Shown here one piece after another: positions 32,966 through 43,741 of a DNA stretch of 64,000 nt (positions are counted from its first letter, which is position 1; every line of letters begins with the position of its first letter). Source of the stretch: Gracilaria gracilis (Eukaryota; Rhodophyta; Florideophyceae; Gracilariales; Gracilariaceae); assembly GCA_030374805.1 (NCBI GenBank), contig JARGSG010000237.1, positions 212,246-276,245 of the forward strand, read 5' to 3'. The notes under the pieces were generated by a model. The model was not told the DNA's origin. It saw nothing but the letters and a program-made list of their open reading frames with translations, and ran no database searches. Position numbers and translations under genes: made by a program.

Positions 32966-34152
32966 TAATCACTGTTTGCTGTAGAGCGTTCCGTGTTCCT
33001 TCCGCCTTGGTTTTCATCATGTTGTTCTTGAAGCAGTTTACGGAGTCTCTTTTTCTTTAGTGCGCTTCTGTACTGCTTGCTTTCCTCATCGTCATCATTA
33101 AACAGTACCCGCACTGCTTCCAGTTCGTCGGCTTCTTTACGTAGATCATAGTCTCTGTCGCATTGCTCTTTATTGATAACTGCGCGCGAGTTCGCTGCTT
33201 TAAGCGAAGCGCTACTAGCTTCGGTGAACCCCTTTGTCCAAGAATCCAACGCAGACTGCAGTGCCACATCTTCCTTTGCTGCTTCCTTCTTAGCTTTCTT
33301 TGCGCTCTTGGCCGCCTTGACACCCATAAGCCGTTTACGTTGTGCCGCTTTTCCAGATGCATCCTCTCTCTCTTCACCGCTTTTTATGGCTTTACCCGCG
33401 TCCTGAGCTCCATCATCGGCTCCTCCGCTTGCTCCTGCGATATCTGGATCACACTGCTCGCTCTGGTTGTGTTCTAGTGGAACAGGATCAAGCTCCGTCG
33501 TGTGCTTGTTCAACCAATCGAATGTCTTTGGGAAGGGAAACCGTTTCCCAATTATGTAGTTCGGATTGCGAAAGACATCATAGAAATGTGACACCTTGAT
33601 AACCTTATTGTAGAGCCCTACTGCGCATCGCATTTTGTCAGACTCCGAGGGATTGCCAGTGAATCGATGAGCCTCGACGAGTCGCAAGCATCCTCGTAAT
33701 TTCCGACATATAGCCAAGCTCTTCTGGCCTTGCTCCGCAACGCTGCGACCCGACCTGCTTCTCCATACGTCAATTTTCTCCCTATCGCTTAGTTCAGAAT
33801 ATGTACTGCTCAACACGCTCAGCAAGCGATCAAACTCAAGTTTTAACTGCGAGTGCCAGTGCACTCTCTTCTGCTTTGACCCATTAATTGAAGCGTCTGG
33901 TAGTCTCACAGTTGCCTTCACAGCACCCAACGTATCCAAGTCACGCCATTGTGGCTGTTTGCCGCGGCTACCTCTTTTCTGTGGCTGTGGTAGCAACCGT
34001 TTCTGAATCCCCGTAGAACTCTGCGGCGCTCCTGCGGATGTTTGTTGCCGCTTTTCAGTGGATGCGCTCTCAGCATCTGGCTGCACGGACTCCTGAAAAG
34101 CATGATCTGCAACAGACGGTTCTTGTTGACAACTGTTCGGTGTGGCTGACAT
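32938..34152 (-). CDS. Harbinger second gene, Myb/NAM-associated-like DNA-binding partner
   Basis: The frame is open from 34320; ATG 34152 ('MSATPNSCQQEP') is the likely start because upstream residues are low-complexity. Residues about 60-230 are the conserved part ('WRDLDTLGAVKATV', 'ICRKLRGCLRLVEAHR', 'CAVGLYNKVIKVSHFYDVF'), resembling the Myb-like/NAM-associated companion protein of PIF/Harbinger elements. The C-terminal half is Lys/Ala/Glu-rich coiled coil ('AKSAKKAKKEAAKEDVALQ'). Known: the companion helps nuclear import of the transposase and end recognition. Opposite orientation to the transposase, 3' ends overlapping. Confidence 0.75.
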   Translation of the reverse strand: MSATPNSCQQEPSVADHAFQESVQPDAESASTEKRQQTSAGAPQSSTGIQKRLLPQPQKRGSRGKQPQWRDLDTLGAVKATVRLPDASINGSKQKRVHWHSQLKLEFDRLLSVLSSTYSELSDREKIDVWRSRSGRSVAEQGQKSLAICRKLRGCLRLVEAHRFTGNPSESDKMRCAVGLYNKVIKVSHFYDVFRNPNYIIGKRFPFPKTFDWLNKHTTELDPVPLEHNQSEQCDPDIAGASGGADDGAQDAGKAIKSGEEREDASGKAAQRKRLMGVKAAKSAKKAKKEAAKEDVALQSALDSWTKGFTEASSASLKAANSRAVINKEQCDRDYDLRKEADELEAVRVLFNDDDEESKQYRSALKKKRLRKLLQEQHDENQGGRNTERSTANSDYQREMLPLP

Positions 34153-35392
34153 ACTCTCAGGTGGCACGGCGGTACGACGGCGGAGAGGTGGTCTCAGAAA
34201 GGCAGATTCCCTGTGGCGCGGTGGCGTGCCTCGCAGTGGCTCACCGGCTTTGGAGCGATTCCGTTGTGCGGGGGGGCAGCAGTGGTGAAGGAATGGCGCT
34301 AGAATGCAAATCACTTGCAATCACGTGGTTAGGTTGGGATCTCGCGGCTGCCGCTGGTAACTTTCCAATCGGTGCTGTGGTATGCGCTCAGCGCACCTGC
34401 GTGTTTGTAAAATACGTCTGTTCCGTAGCGAACGGGAAAAGTTGCAACGCAACAGAAACGACGCGGTGGAAGTCAAGCGACGTGACGGAGCAGAACGGAT
34501 GCAAAAATGGGTGGCGTCACTGTGCTGCAGAGAAGGAGCGGGTGATTCTGGGGTGAAGCAGAGCGTTCGCTTCTTGGACAAGAGCAGAGTCAAGGAGAAT
34601 TATTTCAGTGGTGCGCGCAGACTGCCCAAGAGCAAAATAACTGAGGTAAGTTGGGGTCGGCGAGGGCAAGGTAAGTGATTCCTGTCGCCCAACGGCAATG
34701 ACGCAGCACGCAAGATGGCTCTCACAGAACAAACGCCGTAGGGTGGTGTCGAAGGCTCGTTTTTGGAGTTAAGATTGTGCGATGGTCTGAGTTAGAAAGA
34801 GCGCGTTACCACAAGGGTAGTCGGGCTGTATGAGAACACTTTGGCAAATCAGAGATGGCCATACGCCGCAGAAACCATGTGATTCTGCGATAGATTGGTA
34901 CAGCGCAAACGGTGAGTTATTGCGGTAGATAAATAGCTGCTTGGAGCAGATAAGGAGCCGTGACAGATTGGGCCGGTCTGGAGGATGGATAGCGGCGCGC
35001 TTGTTTTGGAGTGGCGCGGCGAAGGCGGAAAGTGCACTGGGTTGTATTGTGGGGCGTGGCAGGTGCGGTGTTGTAGTGCGGGAGTACCTGCGGAAGAGAT
35101 GCGGCGCGTGGGCGTGGGAGCTTTGCAAGTGGTGGGGTGAAGATAATGGAGGGCAAGTGTCAAGGACAGAAGCAAAGAATTGAACTTCTGTCATGGCAAC
35201 AAGCCATTGGCTCGAAAGTGTATCCTGTTATCGCCAGAACTCTCGCTAAAATTGAATTTTTAGCGAGAGTTTTGGGGCTCCGAAAGCGTTTGTCGTTGTC
35301 GTTACCGTTTGCCAACGCCCGGTGGAGAAGCGAAATGCTCATGGCCGCCAAAATCTCCGACATAAATTGTCGTTTTACTGTTTTGCAGGGAC
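34153..35392. other. Upstream region of the Harbinger second gene
   Basis: Inside the transposon, no supported gene. Contains a hairpin: 35238-35251 pairs with 35258-35271 (14 bases, CTCTCGCTAAAA type), close to the right terminal repeat. Confidence 0.55.
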
Positions 35393-35409
35393 GGGTGGAG
35401 ATGCCCTAA

Positions 35410-35928
35410 CATACGTGTGTATTGCGCTCTCGCCTTGGGCGAGGCCGACGCATGCCAACACGCTTTGCGAGTCTCGACTACAGGGGTAACTTACCTCGAG
35501 ATTGGATCTCGCCGCACAAGATTGGGTTATGCCAACCAACAGCGCGCCGCTGCGGCCAATAGCCTGTGACTGTAACGATATTTTGTTTCCTTGTGGAGGA
35601 AGAAGCCTACTGCGATGGCAACTGAGAGCTGCAAGCAAATTCACGCGGCGCTCTGCGCCACCCATTTAATTCGATGAGTTGGCCATCGTGAAGCGTACAA
35701 CGGTAGATAACCTTACCTGTGCCAACTGGGAGCGTCAGACATGGTTGTATACCTTTCCGCTTTGATTTGTAAATTCTTTCGGGAAGTATTGCTGGACCGA
35801 TTTGGATTCTTTACTACCACTCTCGCACTGCACCCAAGTCATTCACGTTCTGTTCGGAGCACTCGTTGTAATAACCGCCATCGATCACCATTTCTTCATC
35901 CTCCCGTCGTTTGCATACCGACAAAACC
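35410..35928 (+). promoter_or_regulatory. Upstream region of the NB-ARC/WD40 gene
   Basis: No coding frame of note. Begins right after the Harbinger target duplication, so the receptor's promoter lies within about 520 bp of transposon DNA. No specific factor site identified. Confidence 0.4.
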
Positions 35929-38900
35929 ATGGCAACAGTTGTAGCAGCATCCGCCGGAGTGGTTAACGCTTTGGTGACTTTTTGTGACAAGGTTCCTGAT
36001 ATCGTAAACCGCTTGCGCGAACGCCAGGACCTCACCAGTGACAACCTCACCAAGCTGAATCTACTTCAAAGCCATGTAGCAGATGTTCGACGTCTGAACC
36101 CCACGCTGGAATCAGTTGTTGCCCATGACCCCATAATTGCCACCGTACTACGCACGCATCTCACAACCATGGAGGAGGGCTTTAAGGCACTCGAGAAGTG
36201 GCAGTCGCGAATAGCATCTGCCAAGTACACCGATCGCGTCAATCGCATGAAGCAAATCTTAGATCGGTGTGAACAAAATGTGAACAAGTGCTTGGAGTTT
36301 CTAAGCGAAAGAGTTGCACCGGTGTCCAGAGAACTTCAACAACAGTCCATGCACCATGATTTCGTTCCCCATTGTAATGTGCCTCCGAACCCACCACGAC
36401 TCGTATTGGATTATCGCTCTACTTCAACATGCGAAGGCGAGCTGAAGGCTGCTGTGTTGCAGGAAGGTAATTCCAGGATAGTTGGAGTGGTAGCCGTCGG
36501 GATGGGCGGTGTTGGTAAGACATGTGCACTGCGAGGCCTGGCTGGGGTTCAAGATATCAAGCGAAAGTTTACTGGAGGCGTACTGTACATTCAACTAGGA
36601 AACCATGCTACGTTATCACAAGTCATAACAGGAATTGCTAAATTGGTGCAACTTACTGGCAATTCATCTCTGGCCGAAACGTTAAAGGGGTCGAAAGAGT
36701 TACAGGAAGCTGTAGAAGCTGCGTCGACTTGGTTCAAAAACCAAACATGCCTCTTACTCGTCGATGACATATGGCTGGTTAACGGCATTTCTACGACAGT
36801 GCCGAGGGTTCTGGCAACACTATTGAGTGGAAGCAGTCGCCTGGTGTATACAACAAGATCTCAGAAGCTCACGGATGCATGCGACAAATACATTGAGTTT
36901 AAAGCGCAGGAAACGTACAGCGACAAAGCGCGAGAAATGTTGATGGAACATGCGAACTTCGATTGGAAAGTGTCCTTGGCCCAAAGGAATGAAGAAGCAG
37001 TAAGGGGTTTGCTCCGCATCTGCAATGGGCTTCCGGTGGCACTGGGAGTTGTGGGCGAGACGGTGCGAAGGGAGAGCAGGCAATTCAAGGATGACGTTGC
37101 ACGCTCTTGGGAGCATGTGTACCATCGGATTCTTACTAAGGAACAAAGTATAGCGGATGGTGATGCAGAAGCCTACGGTCCGGTCAGGATGATTGTAGAT
37201 TCGTCGTTGGACTTTTTGCAGTCTGATCGCGATGACATTTCTTTCGACGAGATGTTTCGCGCTTTGTGTGTTGTTGAGAAGCAGCAGAGGGTGCCGATTC
37301 ACATGTTACGAAACTTGTGGGGATTTTGCGATGTAGAGAGAACTGATGAAGTTGTGAAGGCGTTCGATGAGGTGAATCTTGTACGTAGGTTTAGGCTCAA
37401 CTCACAAGTATTGGTTCAGTTGCATGATGTCATCCTCGATATTGCACTTCGAAAAGCCTCGGAAAGGTACGAGGTGAAGACATGCTGGCGAAGACTCGTT
37501 GATAACTACATGGTGCACGAAAAGCGGGTGCGTGAGGAAGCACAAAAAGCGGAAGTGAAGGCACCATCGGAAGAAGAAGTTGTTGAGTCGCTTTCGAGAG
37601 AGGAGAGTGGTTTGAAGCGTTGGTATCCCGAAAATTGTTGCTACAACGTGAGCGGCAGCATTGATGAGAGCGGCGAGCAGCAAGCGAAAGAAGTTGACCC
37701 AGGGGCAGAGATCGAGAACGGAAAGTGGGAATGGTGGTATTTGCCAGATGACGATTATATCCACGACAACGTGTGTCGGGCACTCCGGGGTGCGAGATAC
37801 GAGAAGCAGCTTTTGTGGCTGTTATTGCAGCCGGAATGGATAGTGGGTCGTTTGGTAAAGAACGGAATTTCGGCACTGGAACGCGATTTGAGTGTGGGAA
37901 AGAAGGTTGCGGAAGTTCATGAAGGTGGGAATGATGAATTGGTGAAGCACATGGAGATGGTTCAGAGAGCGGCTCGCATGGGTTGCACTTTTGTGTCGGA
38001 GAACAACACGGTGAGAGAGGGTTGGTTTCAGATGCATGGAAGACTGTTGAGCTTCTCGACAGTGTGCGAGACAACGAAGCTGTTTGTTGCAGAGATGGAA
38101 GCACGTGCACCGAAGCCATGGGCGAAGGCGTCGGTGGGATTTTTGCAAAGGGCAAGTACGACTTCGTTGGACATTGTTGAAGTTCATGGCCGTGCGTATT
38201 CAGTTCAAATGGATGAAGAGAGGCTTTCGTGTTGCTGGGTCAACGGAACAACAGTCGGAGTTACACAGTACAACTTTGCAAGCGGTTTCTCCGAAACACA
38301 ACGACAGGAGTGCGACGAAATTAGGAAGGACATGAATAACTATGTGTTGCAGAACTGTGTTGAGTTATCATCGAATTTGAAGATAGTGGTGATCGGACTT
38401 CCGCATGGGGCGATATGGATATGGAATACGGAAACGGGGCAGACAACGCAGAGTCGTAGCTGTCACGATGGTGAGGTACAGTGCGTTGCTGTCAGTGACG
38501 ATGGCAGTTTGATAGCGTCGGGTTCCAAGGACAAAACTGTTCGTGTATGGGAAGCCAGCAGCGGATCATCTGTGGGACCCATAAAGCAGTCGCGTGCTTT
38601 TTGGGCGCAATGGAGGCGAGCGAGAAAAACAAAGAAGTCATATTGTGATATCTGTAGTGTGGGACACGCATTTGTTGGTCACACGGGTATCATTGACTGC
38701 GTTGCGTGGAGCAGCGACGGGAGGCGTGTTGCGTCTGGCTCGAGGGGACGGCACGATTCGTGTGTGGGAATGTGGAGAGCAGAGAAGTAGTGGGGCAGGC
38801 GCTGGTTGGACACACTGACGATGTGAATTGTGTGGCGTGGAGTGTGGACGGAACGCGAATTGTATCCGGCTCGGATGACAGAAGCGTGCGCGTGTGGGAT

Positions 38901-40184
38901 GTGGAAGGCGGACAGCAAGTGGGAGCGGCGCTGGTTGGGCACGGCGGCTGGGTGCTTTGCGCTTCATGGAGTGCGGACGGCACACGTGTTGTGTCCGGCT
39001 CTTCGGACGACTCCGTGCGCGTTTGGGACGTGAGCAGCGGACAGATTGTTGGACAGCCGCTCGTTGGTCACACGGCTGAAGTGTATTGTGTGAGGTGGAA
39101 CGGAAACGGAAGCCAAATTGTGTCCGGATCATCAGACTGGAGCGCGCGAGTGTGGGCTCCGGGTGACAGCGGAGAGAGCGTTGCACAGGCGCAGTGCGGA
39201 CACACAGCTGCGGTGAATTGCGTTGCGCCGAACCGAAACGAGACGCGCGCGTTGAGCGGTTCCGAGGACTGCACGCTTCGCATGTGGGATGTGCGAAGCG
39301 GAGCGGCGGTGGGAGAGGCGTTTGTTGGGCACACCGCTGGGGTGCTTTGTGTTGCGTGGAGCGCGGACGAGCGGCGGTTTGCGTCGGGCGGCGCGGACGG
39401 GAGCGTGCGCGTGTGGGACGCTGACAGCGGCCGAGCGGTGGGGGAGCCGCTCGTTGGGCACACACGGTGGGTGCGTTGCGTAGCTTGGAGCGCCGATGGA
39501 AAACGTGTGGCGTCGGGCGGAGATGACAACAGCGTGCGACTGTGGGATGTGCACAGCGGGCAAGCGCTGGGAGCGCCGCTGATTGGTCACGAGGACCAAG
39601 TGCGCAGTGTGGCGTGGAGCGCGGATGGGACGCAGGTGGTGTCCGGCTCAGCAGACCACACGGTGCGCGTGTGGACGGTGCACAGCGAGCGGCGTTTGAC
39701 ACACACAATGTCGGCTCACGACGACGACGTATACTGCGCGGCGTGGAGCCACGACGGCAAGTGGGTAGTGTCCGGGTCGAGGGACACAACTGTTCGCGTG
39801 TGGAATATGGCGAACGGAGAGGAGGTAGCGCGGCCGCTGCAGCACGACGATACTGTTGTGGAGGTGGGCCTGAACGAGGACGGGTCGTACGTTGTGTCGC
39901 GGGAGTGGGGGACAGGAAAGAGAAGGATTTGGAGCGTGGGCGACGGTGCGTGCGTTGCGACGAGTGACGACGAGGCGTGGCGCGCCAAGCTGCACGCGCT
40001 GCAGCAGCAGCGCCTTTCCACCTCCAGACTCAGCCAAGGCTGGAGCGGGAACAGTGCAGTGACGCATCGGCAGGCAGACGGCAGCGACGTGCGGCTCGGA
40101 ACGAGCGACGGCTTCCTGGATCGCTTCGGTGAGCTGTGGTACTCGCGCTCCGAATTTGGGCACTGCAGAATAATTACGGAGTGA
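35929..40184 (+). CDS. NB-ARC/WD40 receptor (NLR-like), two small frameshifts
   Basis: Start chosen at ATG 35929 (AAACCATGGCA, better than the one at 35911). Residues about 1-140 are all-helical ('VVNALVTFCDKVPDIVNRL', 'ILDRCEQNVNKCLEFL'), resembling the four-helix HeLo/RPW8/MLKL cell-death class; this is inference. NB-ARC: P-loop GMGGVGKT (about 191-198), kinase-2 LLLVDDIW (about 275-282), GLPVAL (about 367), LHD for the MHD motif (about 498). A linker follows, then about 11-12 WD40 repeats (38350-39930). Within one repeat, two single-base shifts (about 38745 and 38780, 35-45 bp apart) move the frame; outside them the frame stays open to the TGA at 40184. Architecture matches APAF-1-like and algal NB-ARC-WD40 proteins: ligand sensing by WD40, oligomerisation by NB-ARC. 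Recent pseudogene or sequence error. Confidence 0.88.
38470..39930 (+). repeat. Tandem WD40-coding repeat array
   Basis: About eleven units of roughly 126-129 bp, each coding for a repeat of the type GHT-x2-V-x-CVAWS-x-DG ... VSGS-x-D-x2-VRVWD-x3-G. Several units are close at the DNA level, which favours unequal exchange or gene conversion between repeats. Confidence 0.9.
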
Positions 40185-40403
40185 ATTGGGCGCAGAATAA
40201 TTATTAAGGCAAATATATCTACCATGCGTGCGTCTGTGGATGCACATCCACACTTCATCCATCCATCTAACCTCCCCGATATCATACATCTGACACCGCT
40301 CGGTCGCCGGTAGGGAGATAGTCAGCAAATGGGCGCTGTTGCAAGTGTGCTTCCCATTCCCACTTCCGCCATCCCGCTCCGTCTCCCACAATTTCAAGCA
40401 ACA

Positions 40404-40761
40404 ATGATTTCCATCGCTGCTGTGCTCATCGTCTCATTGTTGGCCTCCTCTGCTCACGCCACCGTTCCAATGGCATATTTTCGGTGGCGACCGCTTCTCT
40501 GCGCACATGGTCGTGCATGCTTCTCAGCAGCTGACATCTTGCTGCCATCAATATTGCATTGTGGAACGAAATAACCCAATCTGCTATGAGAACTGTCTGG
40601 CTGGATCCACATCCATTCCGCGATGCAGCAGTTTTGCGACTAGTCCGGCCCGCCGCGATTGCTGTCAGTACGAGTGCATTGTGGTTAGGAATAATAACTA
40701 TTGCCTCAGCTCTTGCTTGGATGGAAGATTCAGCCCGGGCACGTGTTCCTCGGTTGCGTAG
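40404..40761 (+). CDS. Small secreted protein with two six-cysteine repeats (one short intron proposed)
   Basis: Exon 1 from ATG 40404 codes a clear signal peptide ('MISIAAVLIVSLLASSAHA'). A second frame, open to the TAG at 40759-40761, codes two tandem repeats of CC-x3-C-IV-x-RNN-x3-C-x3-C-L-x-G-x6-C, six Cys each. A 64-nt GT...AG interval (40464-40527, ending TTCTCAG) joins the two in frame right before 'QLTSCCHQYC', giving about 97 residues. Without it a one-base frameshift must be assumed. The mature product would be about 80 residues with six possible disulfides. It lies 220 bp after the receptor gene on the same strand. Function unknown; a defence peptide or secreted inhibitor is possible but not shown. 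Confidence 0.65.
40464..40527 (+). other. Proposed 64-nt intron
   Basis: Starts GTTCCA (weak donor), ends TTCTCAG. Length restores the frame between signal peptide and cysteine repeats. No other evidence. Confidence 0.45.
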
Positions 40762-42335
40762 AGCGTGCTGTTGCTGTGTCTACTATTCAAGTGGAAACGC
40801 AATACCCCAAAGGTTGTGCTCGGAGTCAACCGTCGTTGTTCGTCACCAAGTCAGTGGCCGGTCTTTGACAGAACTGTAGTTGTTGCGGGATATTGGGTTC
40901 TCGAAACAAGGCTCGTTCGTACAGAAGTTGGTTTAGAAACGTGAATCTCATTTGGGTACATTTAGAAAGCGAAAGTGCAAAGTAGAGCATCGTATATAGC
41001 GAGCTCGAGCTCAACTTCTCAAATTGAATGGGTGTGTCTTCCATGATACGCTTCCGAAACATTTTGTGCTACAGCAGATAGGTGACAGCCGTGCTTAGGA
41101 AGTGGTCTGGTTTTGGAGTTGGTGCCAAAAGACAAGACTATCAGGTACCGTTGGTATATATATACCTGTAGCTACACCAAGGCAAGATGACAAGTGTTTG
41201 TCTGTTGGCTGAAGTTTGTAAATATTGCCTGCCGCCACCTCAGGACAATATCACCCTCGTAGCCAGGTGATAACGTATACATAATGTATCTCACTCTCGT
41301 GCCAGTGATAACCCTTATATACTTGATGGTTGCACTAAACTTCATTCTCTTTCTCTCTTCTTCTACTCGCGGTTGTGGCCACTCTTGTTATTGATAGATT
41401 TGTAGCCGATTGTCATCATGATCTTGATCGTTATAGCCGTTGCTTTGAATGGGGAGCCAAGCTTCTGTTCATACCTTGTTCAATAGTACAGCGCCATGAT
41501 CATGATGATCAAGATGATCATCGTGCTATCCGAGCAACATTCAACGGCAATGAGCGCATTGTAACGACATTGACTGCTTTACAACGACATGGTTCGAATT
41601 ATGATCTGCTAAGGTACCTCCAACGACATCATTCTATGTCTTGTCTAAACTACCGAAGGTACGTTTTTCCTTGCGGTCTTCAAATTGTTCAAAAGACTTC
41701 TCAACCCATTCATGGGTCTGGAAAGCATCTCTTTTTCCTCGCCAACCGTCCCCAACGACATTCTCGATCTCTGCACTTGTTGCTATAATCGTTGAACCCA
41801 AGTTTCTCGTGACAATGTTCTGTGAATGCATCACTTGGCCATAGCTCTGCAAAGATTTTCACCAAGAACTATGATGAATCCATAGCAATCACCACAACCT
41901 GGATCCGCTCACTTGTGAAGCAACTTCTGCTTAACCACTACAGATTCAGATCGTACTTTGGATATCACATTTCCTCATTGTTTCTATCATGATGGTATTG
42001 TTCTTGTTCCTCATATCTAGACATGACTTCATCCTCATGTATCGGCGCATGATCCCCTGTACATGTTCGATGAATGTAGAGGTGAGCTACTCGTTCAATG
42101 TAATGGCGACATTATGGAAAGGTTTTCAATGCATTGAACGTTTTGCCAGCATCTCGTACACAGAATATTGAAGGCCTTCGTTCAGGGAACTCAAAACAGG
42201 TTTACAATGTATTACATACAGTCAGTCAAATGATTAAGAGTTGTCGTTACTTTCAATCTTCTGTTCTTCACCACTGCGTGTTGTTTTTCCTAATCTCCAG
42301 TAACCGCAAACGCATCATGGCTTCATCAACCACAC
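40762..42335. other. Intergenic region without a supported gene
   Basis: Open frames here (for example 41375-41788 plus and 41634-41852 minus) have no motif or composition that convinces me. Short features: a palindrome GGTATATATATACC near 41151 and GATCATGATGATCA-type repeats near 41500. The last 300 bp (from about 42036) are conserved in the second copy of the duplicated membrane-protein locus. Confidence 0.45.
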
Positions 42336-43020
42336 TTACTCCTCGCTAATCGTCTCCACCACGATTTCAATTTCCTCACCGTTTGGGTACTGCTTGGAGC
42401 ACGCTTTCTTGCACAGATCCTCATGAACGGCCTTTACCAGCCGAAACACATGCGTCCTGCCACTCCCCCACATTCCCATACACCGGAAGAAGCTCTTCAC
42501 GCAACCTTTCGAGGAATCCATACAACTTTCACAACGTGGTGGTGTCCACTTCTTTCGAAGCGTCACGGAATCTGATTGCACTTGGGAATGCACAGACTCC
42601 ATGGCTTCTACCACGTCGTTCTTTTTCCCACGTTTTTGAAAAGGCGACATGTGCCTCGAACAAATGTGTACATTATGCAACGGTATTTCCCTTGCCAGAA
42701 TGGAAAGCACAGCTTGTGTCTGGTTCTTAATAGTACTTAAGCTGAACAGACCACGGCCGTATTCAACCATTTTCGAGGCGGGATACATGAACAACATGTT
42801 GCCTCTAACCTCCGTGTAGTACATCACCGACGAAGATGAGGAAAGGCTTATTGTAAGCCAAGCTGTTAGCTGAATACTAAGATTCTGCAGCAGCTTCAGC
42901 GCGATGTTCGATGTTCGGAAGTGATGAGGGATGGACTTGACGAATGAAAGGGCGTTAAAAGTCATTGCGAGAAAAGTAAGGACGACAAAGTTGACGAAGA
43001 GCTGAACGGAAAGTGATTGG
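42036..43020. repeat. Tandem duplication unit 1
   Basis: Direct repeat of about 44623-45640. Includes the 3' two-thirds of the membrane-protein gene and about 300 bp beyond its stop; conservation is higher in the coding part. Confidence 0.8.
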
Positions 43021-43208
43021 AGAAAACCGTAGTCGGAAACTTCGAGAAGAGTACTTGAGAAAGCGTTAGTAGTACGGCTAAAGAAACCTTCCGATGTAGT
43101 AGTAAACTTAAAGGAGCTTGTCGAAGAATGCCAGAAAAAGAGTGAGACATACAGACAGGAGACAGAGCGAGAGAGACAAACAGACAGACAGGATGTGGTT
43201 TTGAGCAA
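42336..43208 (-). CDS. Membrane protein of unknown family, tandem paralogue 1
   Basis: 290-residue frame. The N-terminal third is hydrophobic with a likely membrane helix ('LFVNFVVLTFLAMTFNALSF') and a second hydrophobic stretch ('LSIQLTAWLTISL'). The C-terminal half is polar and Cys-rich ('RCESCMDSSKGC', 'FFRCMG', 'LCKKACSKQYPNGEE'). From about 43020 downwards it is 90% or more identical to 44934-45640, while the first 60 residues differ; the first 40 or so resemble neither a signal peptide nor the paralogue. The start is therefore uncertain and an upstream exon (for example around 43505-43741) is possible. No known domain. The high conservation of residues between the copies supports coding. 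Confidence 0.6.
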   Translation of the reverse strand: MLKTTSCLSVCLSRSVSCLYVSLFFWHSSTSSFKFTTTSEGFFSRTTNAFSSTLLEVSDYGFLQSLSVQLFVNFVVLTFLAMTFNALSFVKSIPHHFRTSNIALKLLQNLSIQLTAWLTISLSSSSSVMYYTEVRGNMLFMYPASKMVEYGRGLFSLSTIKNQTQAVLSILAREIPLHNVHICSRHMSPFQKRGKKNDVVEAMESVHSQVQSDSVTLRKKWTPPRCESCMDSSKGCVKSFFRCMGMWGSGRTHVFRLVKAVHEDLCKKACSKQYPNGEEIEIVVETISEE

Positions 43209-43504
43209 AGCGTCATCGTAGAAGTAGAGAACACTGCCGAACAGAGACGTAGCCGTAGGGATTCAGCGCTTGACGGAATGAGTAGAATTAGCTTGGAAGA
43301 CATGTATGAAATCCTAGCCACCAGTTACGAAGGTAGATAGCGGAAAAGTTAACCAGGGTTGTATTCTGGCATAAGAGAAGTTTCACAAAGGAATTGATCA
43401 GGCGCAGAAGAAGATCGGACATTGGTTGGCAGTGAATGGTAGATATGTGAAAGAACATTATTGTTTTCTCTCACATAGCGTGCAGCTCCCGTAATGGGCA
43501 GTTG

Positions 43505-43741
43505 TCAAATGTTGACCACGATGGAACCGTGCAAGAAATGAAGATGAAACGAGACACGACAAGCAATGGTTTGCAGACTGGTGATGGCAAAGAAACAGGC
43601 TTGAAGTAAAGTCACACCAACAGTTGAAAATACGTAGACAATGTGTTGAGGGGAGTGATTGGAACTGAGCCACATGTAGAGTTCGTTCTGTAGCAATTGT
43701 ATGATCAAATAGACAAAGAATGTGGCAGAAAGATTCAACAC
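43505..43741 (-). CDS. Possible upstream exon of membrane paralogue 1
   Basis: 78-residue frame with two hydrophobic segments ('LSATFFVYLIIQLLQNELYMW' region and 'VFSTVGVTLLQACFFAITSL'). It lies upstream of the 42336-43208 gene on the same strand and is similar in character. No splice sites assigned; may be chance. Confidence 0.25.
   Translation of the reverse strand: MLNLSATFFVYLIIQLLQNELYMWLSSNHSPQHIVYVFSTVGVTLLQACFFAITSLQTIACRVSFHLHFLHGSIVVNI

Larger units (their letters stand above)
31386..35406. mobile_element. Complete PIF/Harbinger transposon
   Basis: 14-base perfect terminal inverted repeats GGGCATCTCCACCC at 31386 and its inverse ending 35406, flanked by the 3-bp target duplication TAA (31383-31385 and 35407-35409), the classic Harbinger TWA target. 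It contains a transposase gene (plus) and a second gene (minus) arranged tail to tail, the usual two-gene set. Both frames are open, so the copy may be recent. Confidence 0.92.

Noticed and set aside
38638-39789. Long open frames on the minus strand over the WD40 array (383, 249 and 189 residues)
   Set aside because: Low-complexity Pro/Arg/His/Ser products created by the repetitive, GC-rich WD40 codons; no start context or motif.
41375-41788. 137-residue plus-strand frame rich in His/Asp
   Set aside because: No motif, no paralogue, biased by GATCATGATGATCA-type repeats.
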